A stretch of 64,000 nt of DNA from assembly GCA_964537035.1 (NCBI GenBank), contig CAZIAK010000006.1, positions 62,001 through 126,000 of the forward strand, read 5' to 3'. The notes under the pieces are model-generated. The model saw nothing but the letters and a program-made list of their open reading frames with translations, did no database searches and had not been told where the DNA came from. Position 1 is the first letter of the stretch. Each line of letters begins with the position of its first letter. The position numbers and the translations under genes were made by a program. The stretch comes from CAZIAK01 sp964537035 (GTDB taxonomy: Bacteria; Planctomycetota; B15-G4). Of this stretch, positions 44,567-53,951 are shown piece by piece.

Positions 44567-45148
44567 CTGCTCTTCTACGCCTACCGCAGCGGCAATCGCG
44601 ACCTGTGGGTCATGCCCTCCGAGGGCGGGCCTGCTCGTCAGCTCACGACCGACCCAGGCACCGACTGGTTCGGCAACTGGTCACCAGACGGGGAGCACAT
44701 TCTCTGGTCAAGCTCCCGCATGGGGCGAGGTTGGCCGCACACATCGCCCCTCGCTTCCTTCGACCCCCAGCCTTTGCCACGAACCCAGAACTCCATACCC
44801 AGCACATCCATTTGCAGCTGGGTCGACAACGAGACCTTTCTCGTCAGCTGGGACGGTCTGCTGACGATTGTGGGTGACGATGGAGTCATCGCCCGGACCT
44901 TTCCTGAGGCACGAAGCGAGGGCAACTCCACCGTGCTGACCCCCGACAAGACGTTTGCGCTGTACTTCGGGGAGAAGCAGCTCCGCGCCCTTGACCTCGA
45001 GAGCGGTGAGGTGCGCCCCATCACCGACTTCTCGGGACGCCCCGGTTCGCCAGGGGGCCCAGGAACCACCGATGGCGAGCAGGTCTGGTTCCCCTGGTAC
45101 CAGACCCGCGGCGACCTGTGGATGATGGACGTGGAGTCGGGGCAGTAG
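44567..45148 (+). pseudogene. In-frame continuation of the kinase propeller after TAG
   Basis: The frame of the kinase gene continues without a further stop from 44567 to 45148 and reads LLFYAYRSGNRDLWVMPSEGG, RQLTTDPGTDW, WSPDGEHILWSS, the direct continuation of the blade pattern. An ATG at 44612 could start a separate product but would begin in mid-blade and has no clear ribosome site. The simplest explanation is a single nonsense change (or a sequencing error), so the ancestral protein would have had about 886 residues. Confidence 0.75.
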
Positions 45149-45459
45149 GTCTAGCCTGCTGACACTGGCCACAGTCAGGTGACTCACAGGTTGCGTCAGT
45201 GGCACGCTGATGCGGGTCTCGCTCGCGAGCGGGTGTCGCGCGAGCAACAGACGTGCTTGTCGCCCGTTGCGCCCGCCGAGTCGGTGCTACAGTGGCCCGC
45301 CAGACCTCGAACTCCTGAGGCGGCGTCGCACCTCACTCGTTTGATCGTTCGGCTCGGCTCGATCCAGGCCGGGTGCTCGTGACCAGCACACCAGCCTCTC
45401 TCCCGCACTCGACTCGCACGGGCTTTGCTTTCGGCAGAGCTTGCGCAGGATGGCTCACC
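45149..45459. other. Gene-free interval of about 310 bases
   Basis: Between the kinase remnant and the LVIVD gene. The frame of the latter is open upstream to 45373 but without signal-peptide character. No other gene, tRNA or clear hairpin seen. Confidence 0.5.
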
Positions 45460-46917
45460 ATGACCAGTTGTCTCTCAGCGCGTCTCGCGTCCCACATCTT
45501 GATCGTCGCTCTCGTGCTGCTTGGCGCGGGTGAACTCGGCGCCCAGACGATCGTCAAGAACACGCAGCAGGTTGGCTTCGTGAGCCTGCCCGGCGCGAGC
45601 TTCACCTCGGGGCTCTGGGCCTACGAGGGCGGTGGGCGGCGCTTCTGCCTGCAGACCCACCTCAACAACGGCATGTACGTGGTCGAGACGACCGACGCCG
45701 CCAACCCCACGGTCGTGCGTACCGTGCCGGGCAACTTCCGCAAGGTGCAGGTCTTCGGCAACTACGCCTACGCCACCACCGACTCGGGGCCCACCTCGGT
45801 GATCGATCTGTCGGTTCCGGAACAGGCCAGCGTGGTGAACCAGCTCGGCCTCGGGGGGCACACCCTGCGCGTCGACCAGAGCAACGGTCGGCTCTACCTG
45901 AACCGCAGCTCGAGCCTGTACATCTACGACCTGCTCGCTGACCCCACGACGCCGGCGCTGATGGGCATCTGGAGTGGCGGCTCCCACGACTGCCGCCCGG
46001 ACGGCGATGTGGTCTACGTGAACGGCTCGTCCGCAGGGCCGACGCGCATCCTTGACGTGAGCAACCCGATCCAGCCCGTGCAGATCGGTGAGCTGGGTGA
46101 CGGTGGACACTCCAGCGCCCTGTACTTCGCACCGAGCGGCGAGACCATTCTGCTGACCTGCGACGAGTACCCCGGCGGCCACGTCAACCTGTGGGACGTG
46201 ACCAACTCAAGTCAGCCACAGTGGCTCTCCATGTACCAGACACCCACCAATGGCTCGACCTCGATCCACAACGTCGAGGTCAAGGGCGCCTACGCCTACC
46301 TGGGCTACTACCTCGACCAGCTGCGCGTGCTCGATCTGCGCGACCCGAGCAACCCGGTCGAGGTAGGCATCTGGGACAACAACCCGAACAACACGGGCTT
46401 CTTCTGGGATGACGCATGGGAGTCGATCCCCGATCACGACGCGATCTACATGAACCAGCAGCTCAACACGCCGGGCGGACCGAAGGGCTTGTTCACCCTC
46501 GATTTCTTCCCGGCCTTCGGCAGCGGATCAGAAGGCAGCGGCGGCGTCGTGCCCGAGATGTGGTGGTCGTTCGGGCCGCCCTCGCCGGGCAACGACGACT
46601 TCGCCTTGCGCCTGACCAACGGGGCGCCCAACGCCCTGGCCTACCTGGTGCTGGGAGCGAGCAACACCCACTGGGGGCCTGTGCCCTTGCCGCTGACGCT
46701 CACCAGCGTCGGCGCTCCCAACGCCCAGCTGTTTGTCTCGGGTGACGTGTTTGTCCCGGTGATGACCGACATCAATGGCGACGCAACCCTCTCGCTGCCG
46801 GTGCCCGCGGGCGTGCAGTACGCGACCTACTACGCCCAGTGGGCGGTCAAGGACAACGGCGCGCCCAACCCCGGCGGCTGGGCCCTGAGCAAGGCGGGAG
46901 AGCTGGTGCTGAAGTAA
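45460..46917 (+). CDS. Secreted LVIVD-repeat (choice-of-anchor B type) protein
   Basis: About 485 residues. The ATG at 45460 has AGGA nine bases upstream and starts a signal peptide (MTSCLSARLASHILIVALVLLGAG, cleavage after GAQ). Residues about 30-350 are a beta-propeller of LVIVD-type repeats: GMYVVETTDAANPTVV, SVIDLSVPEQASVV, RILDVSNPIQPVQIGEL and LRVLDLRDPSNPVEVGIW. The last about 110 residues form a separate beta domain (NGAPNALAYLVLG, then LFVSGDVFVPVMTDINGDATLSLPVPAG) of a kind that recurs at the ends of exported proteins in this type of genome. The role is unknown, probably cell surface or secreted. Confidence 0.78.
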   Translation: MTSCLSARLASHILIVALVLLGAGELGAQTIVKNTQQVGFVSLPGASFTSGLWAYEGGGRRFCLQTHLNNGMYVVETTDAANPTVVRTVPGNFRKVQVFGNYAYATTDSGPTSVIDLSVPEQASVVNQLGLGGHTLRVDQSNGRLYLNRSSSLYIYDLLADPTTPALMGIWSGGSHDCRPDGDVVYVNGSSAGPTRILDVSNPIQPVQIGELGDGGHSSALYFAPSGETILLTCDEYPGGHVNLWDVTNSSQPQWLSMYQTPTNGSTSIHNVEVKGAYAYLGYYLDQLRVLDLRDPSNPVEVGIWDNNPNNTGFFWDDAWESIPDHDAIYMNQQLNTPGGPKGLFTLDFFPAFGSGSEGSGGVVPEMWWSFGPPSPGNDDFALRLTNGAPNALAYLVLGASNTHWGPVPLPLTLTSVGAPNAQLFVSGDVFVPVMTDINGDATLSLPVPAGVQYATYYAQWAVKDNGAPNPGGWALSKAGELVLK

Positions 46918-47086
46918 GCGTGGTTTGGGGCTCAGTCCGCTCGTGATCGCAGTTACAGCAGGGCCCGGGTAGTCGGCGTTGCAGTGAACGCGGAGAGCTG
47001 GGGAGGTCTGTGCCTCCAGGAGCGCGCTGCCGACAACGGGCAGAGCTTCACCATGTTCAACCTACAGCCTGCTACCCTCGACGCCC

Positions 47087-47938
47087 ATGCTCCTCGGCTA
47101 CAACACCAACGGCTTTCCCCACCACGCACTCAGCGATGTGGCCCGGCTCCTGGCGGGCTTCGGCTACGACGGCGTGGCGATCACTCCGGATGTCTTTCAT
47201 CTGAACCCCTACCAGGGTGGGCTGGCCCAGGCTCGAGAGCTGCGCCCGCTGATCGACGATCTGGGCCTGGCGGTGGCGGTGGAGACAGGCGCCCGCTTCT
47301 TGCTCGACCACCGCATCAAGCACCAGCCGACCTTGCTCTCTGCGGCCAAGGGAGCCACCCGCCGGCGAGACAGCTTGCTGGCCAGCCTCGAGATCGCCCA
47401 GGCCCTGGGAGCCCAGACCTTCTCCTTCTGGTCGGGGACCTGGGCGCCAGATGCTGAGGAACCGGGAGCCTCGCCGAACCGGTCGGAGCTTCTCCGACGG
47501 CTCTGCGTCGGAGCCGAAGCTCTGCTCGATGCCGCCAAGGGCAGCGCCGTCACCGTCTGCTTCGAGCCCGAGCCCGGCATGCTCGTGGCTTCCCTCGCCG
47601 ACCTCGATGAGTTCTTCGACATGCTGGGCCGAGACGAGCTGAAGGTCATGCTCGACGTGGGCCACGTGCCGGTGACCGAGACGATCTCTGCTGGCGAGGC
47701 GCTGCGCCGACTGGCTCCGCGGCTGGGCGGGCTGCAGCTCGACGACAGCATGGATGGCGTGCATCAGCACCTGTTTCCCGGTGACGGCGAGCTCGATTTC
47801 GCCGAGGTCTTCAGCGCAGCCCACGACGCGGGCTTCGAGGGCCTGGCCTGCCTGGAGCTGCCCCGCCACGACTTCGACCCGGTCACCACGGCGCGAAGAG
47901 GCAAGGTCTGGTTCGACGAGCTGCAAGCCACGGACTAG
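47087..47938 (+). CDS. TIM-barrel xylose isomerase-like protein (AP endonuclease 2 family)
   Basis: A 283-residue protein of the sugar phosphate isomerase/epimerase superfamily. The metal ligands follow the family order: Glu in VTVCFEPEPGML, Asp-His in VMLDVGHVPV, His in DGVHQHLFPGDGEL, and a terminal Glu in ACLELPRHDFDP. The substrate is not evident; related proteins act on keto sugars or inositol compounds. The ATG is preceded by no strong site. It stands alone, 169 bases after the LVIVD gene. Confidence 0.78.
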   Translation: MLLGYNTNGFPHHALSDVARLLAGFGYDGVAITPDVFHLNPYQGGLAQARELRPLIDDLGLAVAVETGARFLLDHRIKHQPTLLSAAKGATRRRDSLLASLEIAQALGAQTFSFWSGTWAPDAEEPGASPNRSELLRRLCVGAEALLDAAKGSAVTVCFEPEPGMLVASLADLDEFFDMLGRDELKVMLDVGHVPVTETISAGEALRRLAPRLGGLQLDDSMDGVHQHLFPGDGELDFAEVFSAAHDAGFEGLACLELPRHDFDPVTTARRGKVWFDELQATD

Positions 47939-48363
47939 TCCGACCTATTCACGGACTCCTGCTGCGAACGCGTTTGCGCCTTCGTGGACTGCGTTGGAGT
48001 CCACGATGCCATCCTCAACGGGGTGGCACCCCGCCTCCGGTGCCATCGCGCCCTCCGCCTTGCCACGAAGGCGCAACCACGCTCTCGCGACGAACTCCGC
48101 GAATAGGTCGGGCTTGCCAACCCCTCTCACGAGGCGCGGCCGCAGCAGAAGCTGGTGAGAAGCGCGGGCTCAAGCAGCCTGTGGCCAAGAGAGTGCGGGT
48201 CGGCTGCTGGCGACGGCTGCACAAGAGCAGCCAGGGGACGTGCCAGAATCGTTGTCATGGGCTCTCTTGGGGGGTGTCGCGCCTGCTGCGACATTGATAC
48301 AGCTACACGGACGAGTCCACTCCACCCCACCCACTCCGCTGTTCCCCTACAGACTGAGCTCCA
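47939..48363. other. Gene-free interval containing a large inverted repeat
   Basis: About 425 bases. The first 172 bases are the inverted repeat described in its own entry. The remainder, before the lipoprotein gene, holds no convincing reading frame and its promoter is not obvious. The minus-strand 61-codon frame at 47945-48130 lies within the repeat and is probably not a gene. Confidence 0.6.
47940..48111. repeat. Imperfect long inverted repeat, possible mobile or structured-RNA element
   Basis: Left arm 47940-47987 and right arm 48063-48111 are reverse complements with a perfect outer block CCGACCTATTC and a perfect inner block TTGCGCCTTCGTGG, separated by a partly matched middle. The 75-base centre contains a short palindrome GGGGTGGCACCCC and a repeated GCCATC segment. 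The whole could fold as a cruciform or long hairpin, and resembles a MITE/REP-like element. It lies directly after the isomerase-like stop. No target-site duplication is evident. Confidence 0.75.
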
Positions 48364-48708
48364 ATGATCCGTTCCCTGACACTGCTTCTGGCCGCCCTGC
48401 TCTGCACCGGCTGCGTCTTCAACACCCGCTGCGAGAACCTCAACGGTCTGACCAACAACGACGGCGAGGCGATCGTCTACCAGGAGACGTCCATCGTGGC
48501 CCTGCACACCATCTTCGGCGTGTGGTCGGTGATCGGGGACGCCTCCCTTGAGAACACGGTGGACGAGTTCACGCGTCAGGCCAAGGAGTCTGGCGACACA
48601 AATGTTCAAATCACGCAGTCTGGCGGCATGAACTTCTGGTGGCTCGTGCCGGGTGTGACATGGTTCATCACGCCGGTGACGTCCTACGTCTCTGGCGACG
48701 TGCGCTGA
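48364..48708 (+). CDS. Small lipoprotein
   Basis: A 114-residue protein with a signal peptide and lipobox (SLTLLLAALLCTGC), so Cys17 would be lipidated. The mature part (ALHTIFGVWSVIGDASLENTVDEFTRQAKESGDTNVQI) resembles small outer-membrane lipoproteins of the TRL-like type in general layout; the match is by eye only. It is convergent with the metal-permease gene across 13 bases. Confidence 0.75.
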   Translation: MIRSLTLLLAALLCTGCVFNTRCENLNGLTNNDGEAIVYQETSIVALHTIFGVWSVIGDASLENTVDEFTRQAKESGDTNVQITQSGGMNFWWLVPGVTWFITPVTSYVSGDVR

Positions 48709-48721
48709 AGCACGACGCTGA

Positions 48722-49630
48722 TCAGCCCGCTGCGTCCGCGCTCTTGCGCCCGCGCAGCAACAGGCTCGCGGCGTAGAAGGCCACGGACAGCAAGATGATC
48801 ACGGGCCCCGGCGGGATGTTCACGTCGAGGTGGTTGGACAGCCCGTAGGAGAAGAAGAGTCCACCGGTGGTGCAGGCGGCGCTCAGCAGAGTGGCCAGGA
48901 CCATCATGGCCGCGAGCCTGTCGACCCAGAGCCGCGCCGTGGCAGCGGGCACGGTGAGCAGGGCGATCACCAGGATGATGCCCACCACGTTGATCAGCAC
49001 CACCACCGCCAAGGAGACCAGGGCCATCAAGAGCAGGAACAGCCGCTCGACCGGCAGCCCCAGCGTGCGGGCGAACTCCTCGTCGAAGCAGATCGCTCGC
49101 AGCTCGCGAAAGCGCAGGCCCACCAAGAACACGATGACCGCGTCGAGCAGGGCCACCATGACCACCGAGTCGGAGGGCACGTACAGGATCGAGCCGAACA
49201 GGTAGGTCTCCATGTCTGGCGCGTAGCCCGGGCTCAGGGCGATGAACAGGATGCCCAGGGCCATGCCCGCAGACCAGACGATCGACACGAGCGTGTCGAG
49301 AGCCGAGCGCATGCGTTGGTGGGTGAGCCCGATGACCAGACCGCACAGCAAGGCGAAACCCGCCGCACCGAGCAGGGGCGGGAAGCCCAGCAGGTAGCCC
49401 AGGCCCACGCCACCGAAGGCCGCGTGGGAGAGTCCGCCGGAGAGCGATGTGATGCGCTTCACCACCACGAAGCTGCCCACGACGCCGCAGGCCACGCTGG
49501 CCGCCAGCCCTACCAGCAGCGCCCGCTGAAAGAGCGGGTACTGCAGGGCTTGCAAGATCCCGCCCTCATCGAGCCCGCCCTGCACTTGCAGCGGCGCGGC
49601 CAACATCAACGCCATGGTCTCGGCGATCAT
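48722..49630 (-). CDS. Metal ABC transporter permease (ZnuB/ABC-3 family)
   Basis: A 302-residue polytopic protein of the ABC-3 family for zinc, manganese or iron. The signature loop is VKRITSLSGGLSHAAFGGVGLGYLLG near residues 58-83, and the LINVVGIILVIALLTVPAATARL segment is typical. It has about eight to nine hydrophobic segments. The start overlaps the ATPase gene stop by 4 nt. The metal cannot be named from the permease alone. Confidence 0.9.
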   Translation of the reverse strand: MIAETMALMLAAPLQVQGGLDEGGILQALQYPLFQRALLVGLAASVACGVVGSFVVVKRITSLSGGLSHAAFGGVGLGYLLGFPPLLGAAGFALLCGLVIGLTHQRMRSALDTLVSIVWSAGMALGILFIALSPGYAPDMETYLFGSILYVPSDSVVMVALLDAVIVFLVGLRFRELRAICFDEEFARTLGLPVERLFLLLMALVSLAVVVLINVVGIILVIALLTVPAATARLWVDRLAAMMVLATLLSAACTTGGLFFSYGLSNHLDVNIPPGPVIILLSVAFYAASLLLRGRKSADAAG

Positions 49631-50415
49631 GACGGCTGCTCATCTTCGTGGGGCGACAACACCACGTGGCGATGTTCGTGGACCACGAAGTCGACCGGAC
49701 AGCCGTAGGTCTCCTCGATCATCTCGTGGGTGATCTCCTTGTCGCCGTGATAATGCATGCGCCGGTTGAGGCAGGCGATGCTGTCGACCACGGAGGTCAT
49801 CACGCCGATGTCATGGGAGACCAGCACCACCGTGCGCTCGCCGGTGAGCTCTTTCAGAAAGTCGTAGAGGCCGGTGACCAGGCTGGCATCGAGGTTTGCG
49901 GTGGGCTCGTCGAACAGGAGCAGCCGGGCGTCGCTGGTGAGCGCGCGGGCGATGAGCACCCGCTGCATCTCGCCGCCGCTGAGCCGGCCGATCTGTCGCT
50001 GGGCGTGCTCGGTCAGGTTGAGCCGCTCCAGGGCGCTGTCGGCTCGTGCCCTGTCCTCATCGTCTTGCCTGTAGCCCGGCCTGCCTGGACGCAGGCGCCC
50101 GGTCAGCACCACGTCTCTCACCCTGATGGGGAAGTCCCGATCAAAGCGGGCGTACTGAGGGACGTAGGCCACGTCTTGGTGGGACAAGGCGGGAGGGCGA
50201 CCGTAGATCGACACGCTGCCACCGTTTGGCTGCTCAAGACCCAGGATCGTCCGCAACAACACGCTCTTGCCTGCGCCATTGGGCCCGATCAGGCCCATGA
50301 ACTCGCCGTGGTCCAGGGTGAGCGACACGTCTTCCAGAACAGGCACGCCCCTGTAGGACTTGCACACGCCGTTGAGCTGCAGGGCGACCTCTGGCCTGGT
50401 CTGCGATGGGCTCAT
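49627..50415 (-). CDS. Metal ABC transporter ATP-binding protein (ZnuC-like)
   Basis: A 262-residue ABC ATPase with Walker A GPNGAGKS, Q-loop YVPQYARFDRDFPIRVRDVVLTGRL (the ZnuC/MntB pattern), signature LSGGEMQRVLIARAL, Walker B LLLFDEPTANLD and the switch His in LVSHDIGVM. It sits between the binding-protein and permease genes, overlapping each by 4 nt, so the three form one importer. Confidence 0.93.
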   Translation of the reverse strand: MSPSQTRPEVALQLNGVCKSYRGVPVLEDVSLTLDHGEFMGLIGPNGAGKSVLLRTILGLEQPNGGSVSIYGRPPALSHQDVAYVPQYARFDRDFPIRVRDVVLTGRLRPGRPGYRQDDEDRARADSALERLNLTEHAQRQIGRLSGGEMQRVLIARALTSDARLLLFDEPTANLDASLVTGLYDFLKELTGERTVVLVSHDIGVMTSVVDSIACLNRRMHYHGDKEITHEMIEETYGCPVDFVVHEHRHVVLSPHEDEQPS

Positions 50416-51296
50416 GATGCTGAGAACCCGTCGGCCAGGGCCTGCGCGGCGCTCAACAAGTTGTCATCCCAATCGCTGGCGAGAGGGTCGATGACGACGA
50501 CCGCTGCCTCGATGGCTTCGGCGACCTGCTGGGCGGCGATGTCCGAGAACTGAGGTTGCACGAAGATGACCTTGCAGTCTGCGTCCCGGGCCAGAGCGAT
50601 GATCTCTGCGAGATGTGCGAGAGAGGGCATCTTGTGATCGTGTTCGATGGCCACCTGCTCGAGGCCCACGTGCTCGGCGAACCAACCCCATGCCGGATGA
50701 AAGACGAAGAACGACCGCCCCTGATAGGGAGCGAGCTGTGCGGTCACCAGGCGGTCGACCTCGTCGATGCGTGCGACCAGGGCGTTGGCGCGTTGTTGAA
50801 GCTCGGTTGCGTGTGCGGGGAGCAGGGTGACGAGCGCTGCGGTCAGGCGACGGGCTGCGCCAGCGGCCACGGTGGGAGACAACCAGAGGTGCGGGTCTCC
50901 AGCGCCATCGGGCAGGGTCTCCGGAGCGCAGCTGACCACGGCCAGGGTCTCGTGCTCCGAGAGCAGGCGGTCGAGCCAGGCGGCCTCGAAGGGAAAGCTC
51001 GGGTGGCCCACCTTGAACCAAAGGCTGGCCACGGAGAGGGCTCGCATGGTGTCCGCACCGGGCTCGTGGTTCGCCGGGTTGGCGCCAGGGGGGACGAGCA
51101 CCACGATGTCGACGAGATCGCCGGCAAGGGCTTCGACGAACCAGGCCTGGGGCGGCACGGACACGAGCACCACGGGCCGCTCGGGCGACGGCGGGTGTCC
51201 ACAACCGAGCGCCAGGACGGCGCAGATGGCGAAGGCCACGGGAGAGAGCGCCCGGCGCAGTCGGCGTCGTGTCTGTGAGCTGATGTTCGCGGTCAT
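50412..51296 (-). CDS. Metal ABC transporter substrate-binding lipoprotein (ZnuA-like)
   Basis: Cluster A-I solute-binding protein. The frame extends to 51422, but the ATG at 51296 starts a signal peptide ending in a lipobox (FAICAVLALGC). Metal-binding residues follow the family order: His in GANPANHEPG, His in DPHLWLSP, His in FFVFHPAWGWFA and Asp near the C-terminal DPLASDW. The long His-rich loop of many zinc-specific ZnuA proteins is absent, so manganese or iron is also possible. First gene of the three-gene importer. Confidence 0.87.
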   Translation of the reverse strand: MTANISSQTRRRLRRALSPVAFAICAVLALGCGHPPSPERPVVLVSVPPQAWFVEALAGDLVDIVVLVPPGANPANHEPGADTMRALSVASLWFKVGHPSFPFEAAWLDRLLSEHETLAVVSCAPETLPDGAGDPHLWLSPTVAAGAARRLTAALVTLLPAHATELQQRANALVARIDEVDRLVTAQLAPYQGRSFFVFHPAWGWFAEHVGLEQVAIEHDHKMPSLAHLAEIIALARDADCKVIFVQPQFSDIAAQQVAEAIEAAVVVIDPLASDWDDNLLSAAQALADGFSAS

Positions 51297-51582
51297 GGTT
51301 GGCGGCGTCAGGGCCGGGGTCTGTTCTGGGTCGGCACAGCTAGCACGGAGTGGCGAGCCCGCCCGCTGGGGCGCCGAGGTGGTCTTGATCGGATCTTCAT
51401 CAATAACGAACGCCTTGGCCATGGTCGTCCCGGAGGATCAGGCCATGGATCGCGAGCGCCAGTGTGGCGCGCCCTCACCAGTGCTCCCCTCCCCCCGCCT
51501 TGCGGCCCCCTCTGGCGCCTCGCGGTCCACCCCATGCTCATTCATCGCGCGGCTCGTCGTGGCCTGTCGCGGCAGGCGTCCT

Positions 51583-53100
51583 TCAGGCAGGGAGGGTCAG
51601 GCTGACCGTGAACCGACCGCCTTCGCAGCTGGCGCTCAGCTGACCGCCGAGGCTGGAGGCCAGGCGCTGGCAGAGGGTGAGGCCAAGGCCCGAGTGGCGC
51701 GCCGTTTCATGTCGTGCCACATCGCCGCGCCAGAAGGGGTCGAAGGCTCTCCGCGCCGTCTCGGCCGTGGCCTTCGCCGCTGAGTTCGACAGGGTCAGCA
51801 CGACCCGCTCGTCGTGGCGTTTGCAGTCGACCTGAATGTCGCTGTCGCGATCGCCATGGTCGACGGCGTTGCCCAGCAGGTTGGTCAGCAGCAGGCTCAG
51901 ACGCTCGCTGTCCGTTTGCAGGGTCAGGGAATCGGCAGAGTTCAGCGACAGGCTGATCTGGCGCTCGGCGGCTCGGTCCCTCCACGGCTCCCAGCTGGAG
52001 GCCAGCAGTTTGCCCAAGGTGATCGAGTCGTCGGCTCCGTCTCGCGGGGGCTCGGCGCTGCGCGCCACGGTGAGCAGCACCTCTACCATCTGCTGCATCT
52101 GCAAGGTGATCTCCAGGCACTGCTCGGCAGAGGTGACGTGGGCGGCGGTCTCCCGGGGCTTGGAGAGCGCCACTTCGAGGGTGGCGCGCAAGCCGGCGAG
52201 GGGAGTGCGCAGCTCGTGGGCCGCGTGCCCGGTGAACTCCTGCTCTCGGGTCAGCGTGGCAGCCATGCGATCGACCAGGGAGTTCAACTGATCGACGATG
52301 GGTAGCAGCTCGCTGGGCGCTCCGGGCAACTCGAAGCGCCCTCGAGGACGGGCTTCGTCGAAGGCGTCGATCTGCTCCCGGAGAGCAGCCACCGGCGCCA
52401 GGCCGAGCTTGAGCAGCCAGGCGATGACTGCGGCACCAAGGGCGCTGGCGGCGACCCAGCCCAGGACCAGCAGCCAGCGCAGCTGCTCCAGGGTCTCGGC
52501 GACCTCGTCGGCGTCGATGGCCATGACGATCTCGACCGCAGGCGGGCGGGGAGGTTGGGGATGTGCGCGGGGCGGGCCACGGTTGCCCAGATCGGCGGGT
52601 GCCTGCAGCTGCAACACCAGGCCCACGGCCCGGCCCGGCTGCCCCGAGGTGGGCAGGGTCAGGGACGTGAAGCGTGCCAGGGCACCGTCGATGTCGTCGA
52701 AGGTCGCCGAGACCAGCTCCTCGCCAAGGCGTGGCAGGTCCTGGTCCGCGAGGGAGTCAGAGGAGAGCAAGACCTCGCCGCCACGGGTGCGCGCCTGAAA
52801 CATCAGGTCGTCTCGCCCGGCAGGTCCAGGGTTGGCAGGGGATGGGGGCGCTGGCCTGCCACCTCCTGGAAGAGGCCGCCGCCCTCCTGGCCCGCCAGCG
52901 AAGGGCTGTCCTCTCGGCAGGGCCAGGGCCTGCCGCGCGATGTCCGCCGCGTTCGAGCGCAGGGTGTCGACCAGCGAGCGATCGAGCTCTCCCACGAGCC
53001 GCGCTCTGACCACCGCATAGACACCTACGCCGTGAGCCGCGAGCACAAGGGTCGAGCTGGTCAGCAAGCCCGCCAGGAGCCGGGCGCGCAGGGACTTCAT
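51583..53100 (-). CDS. Membrane sensor histidine kinase
   Basis: A 505-residue kinase with TM1 near 9-30, a periplasmic domain of about 170 residues containing a Gly-Pro-rich low-complexity stretch, TM2 near 210-235 with a HAMP segment, the H-box FTGHAAHELRTPLAGLRATLEVAL, N-box LTNLLGNAVDHGD and G-box HSGLGLTLCQRLASSLGG. Overlaps the response regulator stop by 4 nt. The stimulus is not evident, though the divergent-side metal importer could be a target. Confidence 0.92.
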   Translation of the reverse strand: MKSLRARLLAGLLTSSTLVLAAHGVGVYAVVRARLVGELDRSLVDTLRSNAADIARQALALPRGQPFAGGPGGRRPLPGGGRPAPPSPANPGPAGRDDLMFQARTRGGEVLLSSDSLADQDLPRLGEELVSATFDDIDGALARFTSLTLPTSGQPGRAVGLVLQLQAPADLGNRGPPRAHPQPPRPPAVEIVMAIDADEVAETLEQLRWLLVLGWVAASALGAAVIAWLLKLGLAPVAALREQIDAFDEARPRGRFELPGAPSELLPIVDQLNSLVDRMAATLTREQEFTGHAAHELRTPLAGLRATLEVALSKPRETAAHVTSAEQCLEITLQMQQMVEVLLTVARSAEPPRDGADDSITLGKLLASSWEPWRDRAAERQISLSLNSADSLTLQTDSERLSLLLTNLLGNAVDHGDRDSDIQVDCKRHDERVVLTLSNSAAKATAETARRAFDPFWRGDVARHETARHSGLGLTLCQRLASSLGGQLSASCEGGRFTVSLTLPA

Positions 53101-53774
53101 GACGGGTCTGCCACCAGGATGTAGCCCTCACCGCGCCGGGTCTGGATCGGGCAGGGCTGCCCGTCCCGGCCGAGCTTCTTGCGCAGGTAGCCGATGTAGA
53201 CATCGACCACATTGCTGGAGGCGCTGGAGCGGTCGTCGTAGAGGTGCTCCCAGATCTCCGTGCGGCTGATCACCTCGCCGCAGCGCAGGGCCAGGTACTC
53301 CAGCAGGGCGTACTCCCTGGCGGTGAGTTCAACGGCCTCTTCGCCGGCACGCACAGAGTGATCGGCGGTGTCGATGGTGATGTGGGCGATGGTGATCAGC
53401 GGGTTCTTCTTGGTGTACTTGCGCCGCAAAAGGGCGCGCACCCGCGCGAGCAGCTCTTCCATGGCGAAGGGCTTGACCAGGTAGTCGTCCGCGCCGTGGT
53501 CGAGCCCGTTCACCCGATCATCGACCGTGTCCTTCGCGGTGAGCAGCAGAACGTGACTGTCGCTGCCCAGCTTGCGCAAGCGGGCGAGCAGCTGCAGCCC
53601 GTCGAGGCCCGGCAACATGATGTCGAGGACGACCACGTCGTACTCACCATGTTCGGCGGCAAACGAGCCTTCGATGCCGTCGGCAGCTTCGTCCACCGAG
53701 CAACCGTCTTCGCGCAGCGCCTGCACCACCGCGTTGCGCAGGGGCGCATAGTCTTCCACGACGAGGATGCGCAT
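53097..53774 (-). CDS. OmpR/PhoB-family response regulator
   Basis: A 225-residue regulator from the ATG at 53774 (MRILVVEDYAPLRNAVVQAL). Receiver residues: acidic pair VVED, phosphorylated Asp in VVVLDIMLPGLDG, and Lys in YLVKPFAMEELLARV. The C-terminal winged helix reads ELTAREYALLEYLALRCGEVISRTEIWEHLYD then VDVYIGYLRKKLG. It heads the two-gene system. The frame is open 16 codons further upstream. Confidence 0.94.
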   Translation of the reverse strand: MRILVVEDYAPLRNAVVQALREDGCSVDEAADGIEGSFAAEHGEYDVVVLDIMLPGLDGLQLLARLRKLGSDSHVLLLTAKDTVDDRVNGLDHGADDYLVKPFAMEELLARVRALLRRKYTKKNPLITIAHITIDTADHSVRAGEEAVELTAREYALLEYLALRCGEVISRTEIWEHLYDDRSSASSNVVDVYIGYLRKKLGRDGQPCPIQTRRGEGYILVADPS

Positions 53775-53951
53775 GAGAGAACCCTGTGTGCTTGAGCTGC
53801 AGACCTTCGTGCCGGTGTGCACGACAAGGGGAGTCTACACCTGCGCAACGGCCCGGTCGCACCGTGGCCCGGTTCTCATCGTCCTCTCATGTTGAGCAGG
53901 CGGTATGAGGGCTGATCGTCAGGGGCGCGTCGTGCCGCTGGCGCGGGTCTA

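Noticed and set aside
47945..48130. 61-codon minus-strand frame in the inverted repeat
   Set aside because: It is made largely of the repeat arms and has no start signal; treated as part of the element.
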